The notes: a model not told the origin generated them from the letters alone. A stretch of 64,000 nt of DNA from Theocolax elegans (GCA_026168455.1 CM047426.1:44410307-44474306); one strand, 5' to 3'; counted from the stretch's first letter, positions 12,040-24,117 are shown. Made by a program: numbers and translations.

Positions 12040-12890
12040 ACAAGACACGACCTAAGAAAATGAAATTCTATTCGAATAGATGTAATTGATGAAAAATAAA
12101 AGTTTTTAAATTATTTATTCCTTTTTTTTATAGTTATTTATTTCCTTATTTATTTGTTTATTTACTTTTGTAGTTATTTATTTCTTTGTTTTTTATTCAT
12201 TTGTTGGCTCGTTTGGTTCTTTATTTTTTTGATTTCTATCTATTTATTTATTTAATTATTAATTTGTTTAATTATCTATTAGTTTATTTATTTATTAGTT
12301 TATTTATTTATTAGTTTATTTATTTGTTTCGTTACTTATTTGATTGTTTAATTAAGTATTTTTACGTTTATTAACTTATTTATTTTGTTAATTTTATTAA
12401 TTTATTTAATAACTTGTTAATTAATTTACTTACTTAATCATTTCTTTCGTTTATTTATAATTTGTTTATTTAATTAATTGCTTCCCTACGTATTTCCATG
12501 GTTATGCACTTATTTACTTATTTTATTAGTTATTTTTTCAGATTATTATTAATTTGTTTATTATTTAGTAATTCGTTTGTTTAATTATTTGTCAGTTAAT
12601 TTTTTTAGGTATTTAGTTAACAACATTCCATTTGAATAGGACATCGAGGCCGTACAAAAAGCTGTAAATTATGATGTAATTTATGGATAATAAATAAACT
12701 TTAATTGTTTATTCTTTTATTTTTTGTAGTTATTTATACCCTTTTTTAATTTATTACCCCTTTTACTTATTTATCCCCGTTTTATTAATTTATTACCATT
12801 TAATTGATCTATTACATTTTTTATTTATTAACTTAATTAATTAATTAATTTATTTATTTATTAACTTTATTAATTTATTTATTTATTTAT
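12040..12890. repeat. AT-rich TTTA-word block inside mariner-type element
   Basis: About 850 bp built mostly from TTTA/TTAA words, no coding potential. A shorter block of the mirror type (AAATAAAT) lies beside the left repeat at 8471-8640. Such degenerate tetranucleotide repeats next to terminal repeats may add to fold-back potential. Confidence 0.7.
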
Positions 12891-13185
12891 TGCGCTCGCT
12901 GCCCACATGCGCCTTATTCGCATGTGCAAGGTGCTACCATATTTCGGTGGTCGGTGGAAACCGACCATTATTTCCCCTCTCTACTGACTGACGAAAATTA
13001 GCCCCGCCCATCGCCGCTTATCACCGCCCATCCGGGCCTTCTCGCGCGCTGATTGGTCGGTTTATAATTAACAATAGCTCCTTTCCTATTGGTCAGATCG
13101 AAAAATGGAAGAGAGCTTTTTTTCTTAAAATTTTGCGCTCTATCCGATGGTATCTTTATGTGTACGAATTACAATACACCCTGTA
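12891..13185 (-). repeat. Right terminal inverted repeat of mariner-type element
   Basis: Reverse complement of 8176-8470 over all 295 bp with about three mismatches. It ends CACCCTGTA before the TA duplication at 13186-13187. Confidence 0.9.
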
Positions 13186-13763
13186 TAATGAAATAACTTA
13201 CAGTTTTGAGGAACAATGCATAATAAATTATTCTGAGATGCTATCGATTATACATATATGTATTGACTAACAAATTTGTAAACAATTTCATTTTATAGTA
13301 TCCATATACATAACAATGTTTGATGTAAGCTGTTTTAACAATGCCTGATAATCTTGACTAAGTAAATCATTGATTTTATTAAATTATACTTACTCTTAAT
13401 AATTAATTTATTTCTGTATAGAATTGATATCGAAAAAAAGTATTGTGAAAAAACAGCTAATAGTGTAGAAAATTTACAATAGATGAAAAAGTGCTAACAA
13501 ACAACGAAAATATAATCAAAGAAAACAGGAACAAAGAAAATACAGTAACGAAAAATCAAAAAGTACGATTAAGTGACAGAAAAATTAAATGCATAGAAGA
13601 AATAGCTTACAATTTAAAAAGAAAAAAGAAGGATTATGTAAAACAAAATTGTGAAAACCTAATGCAAGTACGAGAAGCAACCAATAAAAAATCAAGAGAA
13701 ACTAATAGAGGAAAAACAAAATTTAACAGATAATGAAGAAGAAGAAGAGATAGATATCGGTAG

Positions 13764-14518
13764 TGTTACGTACGTAACTTGAGATTGTGTGGGATTCTGG
13801 TTGCGGTTTGCCACCAACTGAAGCTGGTAGGCACGAGTGGAGGATCGGGTTGAATGAAAAAGATGAAGTTCCTTTACTGTCCTTTATTCTTCCTAATTTA
13901 GGAGAAAGACCTCTGTGTGCGTGTGTGTGTATGAGTCTCTCTGTTCGCGCGTCGATCGTGGTACGTTAACGGATCTCTTCTGGGCAACCGCCTGGTCTGA
14001 GCGCTGGGTCTGTTTTGTGTCCGTCTGGTTTGAGCGTCGGTTCTGTTCTGCGTCCGCCTCGTCTGGGCGTTGGTTTTCTTCTGCGACTGCCTGGTCCGGG
14101 CGTCGGTTCTGTTCTGCGTCCGCCTCGTCTGGGCGATGGCTTTGTTCTTCTACCAATTCGGCGGATCGACTGCTCGAGGAGCGTTCCGCCTGTGGTGGGA
14201 GGCTCCTGGAGTCAGCGTTTCCTTCCTGCGTGTATTCGGGGTTTTTCCGTAGATACTTCGTGGACAGTGCCAAAATTGCTATGGTTGCAATATTGGCCTG
14301 GCAACAAGTATCTATAACTTATTAGACGGATCGCGTTGGAGTAGCTTTCCGCGAAGGCTGCGCGGTCAGCGCTAGTCAGTGCGACGTTCGTTGTCGATCG
14401 GACCGGATGCAATATGACGCTCAATTATTTATTGCGCCATTGCGAATGGTTTTGCTGCGATAATTGAAGTATTGCGCGGTACACGAAGATCCAACATGAT
14501 CTTGGATCGTACGTTACA
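13764..14518. mobile_element. Solo LTR, 755 bp, GTAG target duplication
   Basis: Starts TGTTACGTACGTAAC and ends GTACGTTACA, with the 4-bp direct repeat GTAG at 13760-13763 and 14519-14522. Removing it joins the acidic coding sequence on either side in the same frame (EEEEIDIG then DRESKKDC). The TG...CA ends, near-palindromic termini and 4-bp duplication are what an LTR left by recombination between two LTRs looks like. No retroviral-type coding sequence is nearby. Confidence 0.75.
13976..14146 (+). repeat. 33-bp tandem repeat inside the solo LTR
   Basis: About five imperfect copies of a 33-base unit (TCTGCGTCCGCCTCGTCTGG is its most regular part). On the minus strand each unit would read as an 11-residue repeat like RPDEADAEQNR, but this lies in an LTR and is probably not a protein. 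Minisatellites of this kind are frequent in LTR U3 or R regions. Confidence 0.7.
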
Positions 14519-15448
14519 GTAGACAAGATAGAGAAAGCAAGAAAGATTGTGTATCAACAGCGCAAAAAACGGTAGACGAATTAAACATGTTATACGGTTT
14601 TGAGAGTGAAAAAGAAATGGAAATAGAAATGGAAGTAAATGAAGAAAGTGAAAAAAATTGGAGAACCAAGCTAAAGAGGATGATGTGGAAAACAACTGCA
14701 AAAATTGTAAAAAAAAACTAAATTAGGTAAAATCTTCTTGTAATGCTGTAATTTGAAAATCTCTGAAGCTTAAATCTCATTACTAAAACAATTTATATAA
14801 TTAATACATAATCTTTACACTTGAATTCTGCTAGAGATGCATATTTTTTCTTAAATCCAACCTACAGTAATCTAATTTATTTAAAAATAACTATTACCTT
14901 TTTGATCACCAACATATAGATTTTTTGAAATATAATAAAGCTTTAAATTAAAATAAAAGAAAATAATTTTTTTTCTGATCGGATTTCGATTTTTTCCCTT
15001 GATTTATGCAATTTCTAATGTTTTAACCTTTCTTTTACAGCCGTCGATAGAGCTCAATTTTCATTATTAAGTGTCACTAAAGACCTGGAAAATATACGTA
15101 GAGAAGATGATAAAGTTAATGTAAGCTATCTTTGTACAACCTATTAATGTAATATAATGCTTTTGTTGTTATTAATAATAATCTTCATTATTTTTATTTT
15201 AGCAGTATGATTTTACTTCGGTATTACCAGGATACAAAAAAAGATGGGGAGCTACAGAAATCAAACTAGATACTAGTTTGTTTGTAGATCATTTAAGTCT
15301 AGATGATGTTTGTCGATTTAAGGACAGACCTACCGAAATGACTAGACTTCTTATATCTCTGGTTGGTAAAGAGAATTTAAAAAAACTCGTTACAAAAGGA
15401 AATACAAACAGGGCGGCCACTAGAAATTCAAAATGCTGCATTTTGTAA

Positions 15449-17132
15449 GTAACATTAAATTAAATATTTAGAATTTGTTTCTTTTTAAATTGAATATTAA
15501 TGATTTCACTAGTTTTAATTTAACTAGTTCAGAATTTTTTATAATATATTTCTTGTTTTTCAAACATGCATAATGTATTTATGAACTTTATTTTAAAATT
15601 TCTCTTCAGAGTACGTAAATAAAAAGGCGAATAAAAAAAATGACGCTTCATCAATTTACCAATACCATAAGTAATCAATGTACAACGCTTCGGAATCCAA
15701 AGAAAAACGTAAAATATTGTTAAATGCTTTACATCATATAATAATTTGTTTTCATGTATTGTTCTAGAGTTTTCCATAATTAAATAAATTAATTTTGGTT
15801 TAAAACATTTTACTTGTTAATTTTATTCTTAAGATTGATATGTATTTAAAAATATGTAAGGTTTGGAAGTCGATTCTGAAGTTCTAATTAACACATCAGA
15901 TATTTTACATAAATTTAAGTTCAATAAAAACTTCAAAGTTTGATACAGGATCATATACATACTTTTAGCAATGATTTGGAGTAATAAAATTACGAGTTCT
16001 CAATGGGCAATTTTAAAATGATTTTATAGTTCTATTTAAATGTCTAATCTTTTCATGACTAATTTATTTCTTTTAAAGTAAAAAATTACATCAAAATACA
16101 TCAAAATAAATAAGACTTTTTTACACCTTTTATAAAAAAGTAGAATTCTACGTTGAAAAATTAGTGCAATTCTAATTAAAGATTTGGTCTTATTGCTTAA
16201 ATATTTATCAACAAAAATCCCATGCTTATCATTAAAGTTATAAAAATAAAAAACCAAAGAAATTATTTTTTAAAATATAGGGCATACTATGGGAAATCTA
16301 TATTTATTACAGATAAAATCACAATGATTTTTCCTTTAAAATTATTTTAAAAAGCCAGAACATTCCTGTGAAAAAATGCCGGGATAATAGTGGGAAATTA
16401 ATTTTTTTACTATAAAAATTCAGCAGATACAGTTATTGCCATGATAATTCCATGCGGTATATTCATAGGTAATTTATTTCTTTAAACGCAAATATGTCCA
16501 TTAAACAGCCATGATTCTAAGCATTTCTACAAACAAATCAAGGATTTTGCGTTAAAAAAAATTGTTAATATCATGGCTACTTTATTTCTTTTGCCGGAAT
16601 TGGTCGACAAAATAATTCGATGATTTAGCTATGGAAGTGAATAATTTAATTAATAATTTTATTGATATTTTATGGTAAAATCTTGGCTTCTGATCATTAG
16701 CAATGAAACTAATTTAGCCACGGTGGCAACCATGATTTTACAATGAAAATTTTCCAAGAATCTTCCAAGGAAGTTTTTTCTACGCAGGATATTTGTCACC
16801 ACTATTCGTCACGTACTCATCTTTACACTATCAGAGTTATGTTTTAGTTATTGAATCATTATGATTACTCTTTTAAAAGAAGTCAAAATCTTACTTTTTG
16901 TTAGAGTTATGAAATATAACCTATTTAGAGTGAACAATTACTCAAATATTTTTAGAAAATATATGATTACTCGGAAACACAGTTGTATGTTTAAAAAAAT
17001 ATTTGTCTACGAAAAAACTTTGTTGTGATAAAAATTAATTAAAAACAGAGCATTAAAGAGCATTTTTTACATTTGGAAAATCATAACCTTTTTCTAAATT
17101 AGATAGATCAATTTACTCGGTGGTGTTTTAAA
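15449..17132. other. AT-rich, no gene seen
   Basis: Short unrelated reading frames only (none above 82 codons, no domain). No tRNA, no clear inverted repeat. If exon c of the upstream gene splices at GTAAGT, the rest of the BEN-like domain should lie here but I could not recognise it. Confidence 0.5.
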
Positions 17133-18152
17133 AAATATATCTAAAACTACTCTGAATATGAAATAGTGCAAATTTCACTATTTCACTGCCAAAATAGTAA
17201 AAATTTCACGATTCTATATAGTCAAATAATTATCCAATATAGTTAAGTAGTAAATATTTTTATATTTTGATTAGCATACTCCTTTTTCACTAGTATAAAA
17301 GTGAATAATTACTTAAATTGTTAAACTGTTAATTGTTTTACGTATTATTAAATTTAAAAAATGTGCTATAATTAAAGAATAAAATTTAACTAAAAAATAT
17401 AAAGAATAACCTAAAAAAATAATTCAAAATTCATTTATTAGTATTATTATTATTTTTTTATTACTATTTTATTATTATTATTTTTATTACATTTATGTTT
17501 CTGTTTATGTTTCTATTATGTAAACAAGTAACAGTAGCGTATGTAGAGTAATTAAACATTTAATTTCAAAATTGTAATTATTATATATTCGTTTATATTT
17601 GTGTATAAGAACAAACATTATTAACCCATTAATGCTTAAATAGACAAAAACCTTGTTTTTTCGTATAAGTTATTTAATATATATTGTAGCCTATCGCAAT
17701 GCTGATTATTTCTATAGTTTATACATTTTTTGAAACAAAGTTGTAATATTTCAATTGTAAAAAAATTAAAAAAATTGTTTGTTTTTTACTTAAGTTTTTG
17801 TTTTAATAAAAAATGAATTAAAAGAAGCAATCAAATTTTAGTATTGTAAGTAATGTACTTCAGTCACAAGAGATAATTAATAATTTTATATATAACGAAT
17901 ATACTTCATTTTTTTAACATTAAACGTTATTGTTTAAAACCAAAATGATAACCAAGTTCGAGAGTGAAAATTTAATAATCCAAAATTAAAACTATTTTAA
18001 CAATGAAAATCCATTATTTTTAAATTAAACATTTTTCACTATTTCAAAAACTGAATAATCACTTTCTCACAGTTACAGAATTTTCAAAAATTCAAATAGT
18101 AAATAGCCACTATGAAATAATGAATTCCCACTATTTGACATTTAGAGAGTAT
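17133..18152. repeat. Possible AT-rich inverted-repeat element
   Basis: The left edge (ACTCTGAATATGAAATAGTG) and the reversed right edge (ACTCTCTAAATGTCAAATAG) are similar over about 70 bp, with shared ATTTCACTATTT words. It may be an old MITE. The match is imperfect and the DNA is about 85% AT, so chance similarity is possible. Confidence 0.35.
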
Positions 18153-20315
18153 ATATAAAAAAATCAGCATTATGATAGGCTTTATGCATCAAATAACAAC
18201 TACGAAAATCAAAGAAAATTTTTATCCATTATAGAGCGTTTAATATGGGTTATAAATATTAGTCTATACAGCTGTATTTCTCGCAGTACTTGATAATTAA
18301 AACAATATTTTCTTTTTTCGCAAAATGTAAACTTCTGTAAAGATATAAGAGTAAATTTTATTTTTTTAAATATTTACTATTAAAAAATAATTATAGTACT
18401 TACATGATACCTTGTGATTTTACAATAAATTCTTTTCTATTTTCGGACTTCAATAAAATACTTATATAACTTAAAATAATTGGAAAATAAATTATATGTT
18501 TACCTATAATGTCAACATTATTTACATTTTATTCAATTCATTTATTATTTCATATCATAAATTTATTTCAATAATTATTTTTTTTTTTAATTTAGAAGGG
18601 AAAAAAATAAAAATTATCAAATACTTTACTTATACGAGAATACTATAACGTATTAATATTAATATAGCTTATAATTGTTTACGATATATTAAATACACAT
18701 AATTCTTAATCTATTTTACATATAAAATCAGTAAAATAAGTTTCAAAAAATAAGAAGCTAATATTTAATCTTCAAAAAGCACTTACAAAATAAATCAATT
18801 TCTATTAATATAATAAATATTGTGTATTAAAGATAATTATTAATATAATTCGATTTTTTTTTAAATATATTATGATTAGAGCAATCCTACCTTTTTGAAT
18901 TTCGGTAGCACTCAATTCTCGTTGTTTAACTAACTGTTTATTATGCATTTCTATTTTTTGTTGTCACTCAAATCATTGAACATGTGCTTTTGATTTTAAA
19001 TTGCGTCATCACAGTAAAGTCAATTTCTTTGGATTCTTTAAACCAGCAGCTCTGTCACTGTCACTTTTCTATTGAAAGCTCTACATATACATTTTATTAA
19101 TATAATCACATCAAAGCGAAAAAAATGTTAATTCTTATTTCATTAAATTTAATCACTTTGAAAAGTTGCACTTAAATTAAATAACTTTAAATAGTTTTTG
19201 ACGCAGAAATTTTTTTTAATTTATTAATGACTGTTTATCTTTTGTTAATGGATGACTCTGACATATTTAAAAATGTTATGTTCTCGTAAATAAATCAATT
19301 TTTTAAATTCTAATAGATTAATAAAAAAAATACAAATACTTGCTACTTAGCTCGTGCTAACTAATTTTTGACGATTCTCTTCACATCAAATCCCTTGTAT
19401 CTATTGAGTCCGCGTATAACGAGCTCTTTTTACCTATCTTATTCTCCCTCTCTTACTTTATCTGAGTCTCGACTGCTTTAGTATGTTAAGCATTCAGATG
19501 AACTCATTCTCTTTTTTTTATTTTATTTCCACATCTCGATGATAATACTCCGGTTCTTTACATTTATTTTATTTCACAACTGGGTTTGCTTTTAAATAAC
19601 CTTTAAACCAGGTTTACTTGGAGTAAATAAATAAGATTAGTTTAAATATATTATGAACTGAATAATTTACTTAAAGCGCAAAATAAACATATTTAATATA
19701 TGGACAAAAAATTCTACTTGTGACTTTGAGGCGAAATTGCATTTAAAAATAACATTCTTTTTTCTAAATTTATTTTAATAGCTTTATTCTTAATATTAAT
19801 CATCATAATAAAAAATCATAATCATAATAAATTATTAATTATTTATTTTTCACGTGATTTCATCTATTTTTTATCGCAAAATTCACAGTAAAAAAACATA
19901 ATGTAAATTTAGACACTTATAATAGTCATTAAAAAATATGAACAATTGCATTTAGTAATTACGATTTAAGAGTACGTTATTGTCTATAATACACATAACG
20001 TAAATTTTCCCTGAAGCATATATATTTTAGAAAAACTTGTTTTAAAGTATGTTATATTATAAATAAGGCAAAAGTGGCTCATGTTCTTGAAAAAGGATAT
20101 AATAAAGTGTTCTTACTCTTGGCACAAGTTGCCGAATTTATGAAGATGTAATACATAACCTATAACAGCTAATAATAAAAAAATACCGTTTACGAAATAA
20201 ACAAAGAAAGTAAGCCAAATAATGTAGAACACTTTTCTGAAAAGAAGTATTATTTTTCAACTGAAATACTTGCCGATTCCATTTTGAATTCAGTTCTTTC
20301 TTGTGCAGAAACTTT
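18153..20315. other. AT-rich, no gene seen
   Basis: Very AT-rich sequence without a convincing coding region, repeat boundary or structural RNA. Confidence 0.5.
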
Positions 20316-21260
20316 ACACGGAGAAAAATTTTCATATAAAAATTACGATATTCTTGCTTGAAATCGAGACAAACTTGCAGTTCACTAATTTTTAGAACGA
20401 GTTCACTAAATTTTACAAAGCAGTATAGTAATTTTTATTGCGACTGAAAGAAAGAAAAAGTTATTTTTCGGACGGCTCCCGTGCTATCTTTTTTTTTATT
20501 TTATACATAGAATTATTTAGATATATTATTATTTACATACATTTAAACTGAAATATAAATTGAATAATAAATTATTTTAATGAAAAAAACTTTGGATCAT
20601 CCGACACCGGGATTCGAACCTGGGACCCTCCGCGTCAAAATCGAGCACGTTACCGCTGCGCCATCAACCTTTCCATTGTTTAACTTCGAATCGTCGTTAT
20701 AAGCTACACGTCGCTCAAAGGACGCGCGAACTTTATTAACATTTATTGCAATATCCCGTTGTTAGGATCAATTAAAAGCTAAACCAGTCGGTTTGTAATT
20801 AATATGGTTAAAATTCTGTCGATTCAGATTAGTCAAATGCGTTAATTAATTGCATAAATTCGAATAATAAGCCAGCTAACCTAACAGTTTCGTTTGAGAA
20901 TAGCAGAAATTTCAATAAATTTTACTATACTGGACACTAAAATTGTACTACCCTGCCTACTAACATTCGCCGTACACAAATTTTACTGAAATGTCTAACA
21001 AAATTTAGTAGCTGTTGTGATATTATTTCATAAGACTTGCAGTAAAATTTGTTGTTTCTTTCATTAAAATTTAATATCAGTTGTTTTATATTTTGTTGAG
21101 TCCAGATTTTTCGAGATTTTTAGTGAACTGAAGTAGCAATTATTCTTGGAAGTGTTTACTTATTACCAAAATAAATATTGCACTTTTTCAACTGAACCTC
21201 GTTTGTCTCTCGCTTACAGTAAAAATATCGTAATTTTTCATAGAACTCTTTTCTCCGTGT
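20316..21260. mobile_element. Non-autonomous element with ACACGGAGAAAA ends
   Basis: The left end begins ACACGGAGAAAAATTTTCAT and the right end, reversed, ACACGGAGAAAAGAGTTCTA. Similarity continues inward through AAAAATTACGATAT and a GAGACAAAC word. 945 bp, no transposase. It contains a tRNA-like module at 20601-20671. I do not see a clean target duplication, partly because a hAT MITE inserted right at its right edge. Confidence 0.65.
20601..20671 (-). repeat. tRNA-like module
   Basis: Minus strand has an A-box-like GGCGCAGCGGTAACGTGC and an intact B box GGTTCGAATCCC. The acceptor stem does not pair well, so it is a tRNA-derived repeat or tRNA pseudogene rather than a working tRNA gene. It sits inside the 945-bp inverted-repeat element. 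Confidence 0.6.
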
Positions 21261-21266
21261 ATAAGT

Positions 21267-21370
21267 CAGGGTTGCCAGATGGCGATTTTTTTCTCTTTGT
21301 TGCTCTTGCTTAATAAACATCAATATACGTAAGAGAGAAAAGGAAAAAATATCGCCATCTGGCCACTCTG
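21267..21370. mobile_element. hAT-type MITE, copy 1 (104 bp)
   Basis: Ends CAGGGTTGCCAGATGGCGA and the reversed CAGAGTGGCCAGATGGCGA, and an 8-bp duplication GTATAAGT at 21259-21266 and 21371-21378. CAG...CTG ends with 8-bp duplication is the hAT signature. The whole element folds on itself. A second copy with a different 8-bp duplication is at 61220-61320. Confidence 0.88.
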
Positions 21371-21839
21371 GTATAAGTAACTTATACCTATAGTTATTTG
21401 TTGATAAAAAAAGAAATTTTAAGTTACTTTTGAGTAGAAAAATATGTACGTCAAATTAAAGATATTAAAATATATAACAATTTGTAAAAGTATGATTCAA
21501 ATTACACCAGCACATACTTGCAAATTTTTGCACCTGTTGATATTTACTGTTTAATGAATTACATAAGATTATTTGGAATAAAATAAATAAATGTAGTAAG
21601 GTAAACAATGTAAAGCAATAATATATCATTTTATAACTATAACTCTCTAAAAAATAGTCTCAAATATACAGAAAGTTAACGTTATACATTTAATAACGAA
21701 TAAACAAATTATTGATGTGGAAGTCTAATAAAATTAAACTACACTCAAAAAGTTTTAGATTGAACTTTTCCATCTAAGCGATTGAATTTTGGATTAATCT
21801 TATTAGATTAAAAATTTCAATCTAATAGATTAATTTCTT

Positions 21840-22525
21840 GATATTAGCGATTAATTTAACGAATCAAATTATAATTATTTTATTATAATAAATATATATA
21901 ATTATTTGTTCGTAGAGATCAATAAAGCCTTCTTTTTATTAACAGGTTCTGGACGAATGATAATTTCTCCCACCATCTATAATTATTTTATTTGCATTGT
22001 ATATTAAATTGTTTTAATATCAATTATAATTGATTTATGCACAACGTTTCGGAAACATTTTTGTTTTCCTCTTCAGATGCATTCATTCCTTTATTAAATA
22101 ATAAAAGTTTTTACATAAATTTACAGTCACCTTTGACATATACTAATAATGAATGATTGGTAAATAAATTTATACCTATTCCTAAAAAATTATGTCATAT
22201 TCTTCACAAACGAATTTGTCAAATAAAATATAACAATAATCTGTAATCAAGATATTGAACAATTATTTATTATAGTAACGAAGCTAAAGCATGTTCATAG
22301 AATACTCATAGAAACCAGAATGTTATTATAATATGATATGATTTTTTTAGGAACAGGTATAGATTTATTTTCCAATTATTCCAAAGGTGATTGTAAATTT
22401 ATGTAAAAACTTTTATTATTTAGTAAAGAAATGCACCTGAAGAGGGAATAAAAAATGTTTCCGAAACGTTGTGCAAATAATTATAATTTGATTCGTTAAA
22501 TCAATCGCTAATATCAAGAAATATA
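21840..22525. repeat. Palindromic segment with CTGAAGAG-hairpin-CGAAAC motifs
   Basis: The left arm (ATATTAGCGATTAATTTAAC and onward) is repeated in reverse at 22484-22525, and 22039-22200 is mirrored by 22335-22483. Both arms carry CTGAAGAG, a short hairpin, then CGAAACGTTGTGC (minus 22076-22039; plus 22437-22483). The left arm has an extra insert of about 120 bp (21890-22030) containing GGACGAATGATAA, a word also seen in the tail of the element at 23497-24117. Confidence 0.6.
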
Positions 22526-22548
22526 CTATTACGGATTAAAAAGGCGAT

Positions 22549-22686
22549 GAGCGAAAAAACGCGGACGACGGGATTCGAACACACGGACCTTGGATTGCGA
22601 ATCTCGTACTCTAACCAACGAGCTAACGTCTGCGCTGCAATGCAACGCTTATATTAGTCGAGACGTCTTATCACTCACTCTATCTT
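22549..22686 (-). repeat. tRNA-like SINE-type repeat, copy 1
   Basis: Minus strand reads GCAGACGTTAGCTCGTTGGT, a tRNA D-arm form, and GTGTTCGAATCCCGTCGTCC, a T-arm form, with a 6 of 7 acceptor-stem match. The anticodon arm does not fold cleanly. The copy at 22997-23125 matches it over about 130 bp, including flanks, so it is a dispersed or duplicated tRNA-derived repeat. Confidence 0.65.
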
Positions 22687-22996
22687 TCTCATACACCCAA
22701 GTCGCGCAGAGATGACCGTGACACCTCCGGCGGCCGAGAGAACGACGTCCCCCGACTATTCCTCCTTAGATTATTATGCATTGTATCTATTTGACCTAAT
22801 TATCGACTGCGTTGCGCGAATCCGCGTGGTACTTTGACGTGACGGGAGGCAACTTAACCCCTGTAAAATTAATTAACTTGACAGAAGATGAGGTAGGAAT
22901 CGTGAGTATTATTGTAGGTTCGTCACTTGCCAGAGTCCCAACTGACCAACTGCACACTGGCACACAGGGGATGCCATTTATTACGTAAAAAAACGA

Positions 22997-23125
22997 GGAG
23001 CGAAAAAAGGCGGACGACGGGATTCGAACACACACGGACCTTGGATTACGAATCTCGTACTCTAACCATCGAGCTAACGTCTGCGTTGCAATGCAACTCT
23101 TACATTAGTTGAGACGTCTTAACGC
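22997..23125 (-). repeat. tRNA-like SINE-type repeat, copy 2
   Basis: Nearly the same as 22549-22686 (differences such as GCAATC/GTAATC and an extra AC pair in the T arm). Same orientation, about 450 bp away. Confidence 0.65.
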
Positions 23126-23496
23126 TCTATATTATATTGATCATGCTATCTAAGCGTATTGCTTCAAAACTCAATCGTAATTAGATTAGCTTTCAATCTA
23201 AAAACTTAAGAGTGTAGCAAAATTTCCTCGCTTGCTTACGCTCATTGGTTGTATTATTATAATTTATTTTATTTTAATAATTTGTACAATTATAATATTC
23301 GATTATGTGAATGATGAAAGGTAATAAAATTATTGAATGATTTTTTAAAATATTTTATATATTTGGTAGTTCTTTCTTGGTAGTTATATTAAATTATTAT
23401 CCTGGTAAAAACAGACTATCCAATATGGTCGGTTTATCAGCTATTAATTGGCCATTGCAGCTGATCAAAAGATTAAACCAGACATTATCCACTATC

Positions 23497-24117
23497 TTTA
23501 GTAAAAAAGTAGCTTTATTGATCGTCACGAACACAGTTGTTAATAGAATTTTTTTGCCGACGTTTCGGACGTTTTATCGCCGTCCCTTTTCAAGGCTAAA
23601 AAGTATAAGTCTGTGGGCATTATGAATATTAATTGTGACTTGGGACTCCCTTCGGGGAGGTCCTATGTATATTTTTTAAACGAGTGTTCTGATAGCGACA
23701 ACGTAGGCAGTTAAAGGATATTTTTTAAATTGTTTTATTAAAAAAATTATTGTTTTAATGCGAGAATTAAATTTGATTTGTTAAATTTTTATAGATTGAT
23801 ATGTAATATGCTTGAGAGGGTTTCTTTTGCCGAGATGTAACCACACGTGTGATATGTTGTTTTTTTGAGTTCTTTTTGAATTTGGTGAGTGTGTGAAGTT
23901 GTCTTGTGACATCGAGTTAAATGTTTCGTTGCTTGTATTTATTTATATATTTTTTTTAAACTGTAATTTATATACTTTTTAGCCTTGAAAAGGGACGGCG
24001 ATAAAACGTCCGAAACGTCGGCAAAAAAATTCTATTAACAACTGTGTTCGTGACGATCAATATAGCAACTTTTTTACTAAAGATTACTTGGACGAACGAT
24101 AAATTCATTTAAACAAT
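23497..24117. mobile_element. Non-autonomous Penelope-like element with inverted arms
   Basis: Flanked by the 13-bp direct repeat ATTATCCACTATC at 23484-23496 and 24118-24130. Arms 23497-23610 and 23970-24082 are inverted copies (TTTAGTAAAAAAG ends; GACGTTTCGGACG inside) around a 360-bp loop. A one-sided tail of about 35 bp (GGACGAACGATAAATTC) follows the right arm before the duplication. Terminal repeats plus a short one-sided extension and variable duplication are features described for Penelope-like retroelements. No coding region. Confidence 0.55.

Larger units (their letters stand above)
8176..13185 (-). mobile_element. Tc1/mariner-type transposon with 295-bp TIRs and intron
   Basis: The element is 5,010 bp, flanked by TA on both sides (8174-8175 and 13186-13187), the target duplication of the IS630/Tc1/mariner superfamily. 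Its ends begin TACAGG(G/T)TGTATTG. The two terminal repeats are each 295 bp and differ at only about three positions, so the insertion is recent. Inside each repeat lie long AT-rich blocks made of AAAT/ATTT words. One transposase gene on the minus strand fills the middle. The element is unusually large for the superfamily, partly because of a 2.2-kb intron. Confidence 0.88.
13457..15448 (+). pseudogene. Candidate host gene with BEN-like C-terminus, split by a solo LTR
   Basis: Three exon-like pieces are in order. Exon a: about 13457-13759 plus 14523-14726, interrupted by a solo LTR; its product is Lys/Glu-rich and acidic, with coiled-coil character, and ends in NNCKNCKKK before an AG/GTAAAA donor. 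Exon b: 15041-15120, acceptor TTTTACAG, donor GTAAGC, product VDRAQFSLLSVTKDLENI. Exon c: 15203-15448, acceptor ATTTTAG, product beginning QYDFTSVLPGYKKRWG and containing TEMTRLLISLVGKENLKKL, which resembles the BEN domain of insect chromatin proteins. Exon c ends in TAA (15446-15448) or splices at the overlapping GTAAGT. The frame of exon a must shift at A-runs near 13687, 14650 and 14709, each by one base, so it is either a pseudogene or affected by homopolymer errors. Confidence 0.5.
21739..23217. mobile_element. Composite inverted-repeat element with CTACACTC ends
   Basis: Left end CTACACTCAAAAAGTTTTAG and reversed right end CTACACTCTTAAGTTTTTAG, continuing to GATTGAA. The 1.48-kb interior has no gene; it holds a palindromic Penelope-like or hammerhead-like segment (21840-22525) and two copies of a tRNA-like repeat. 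No target duplication found. Confidence 0.55.
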
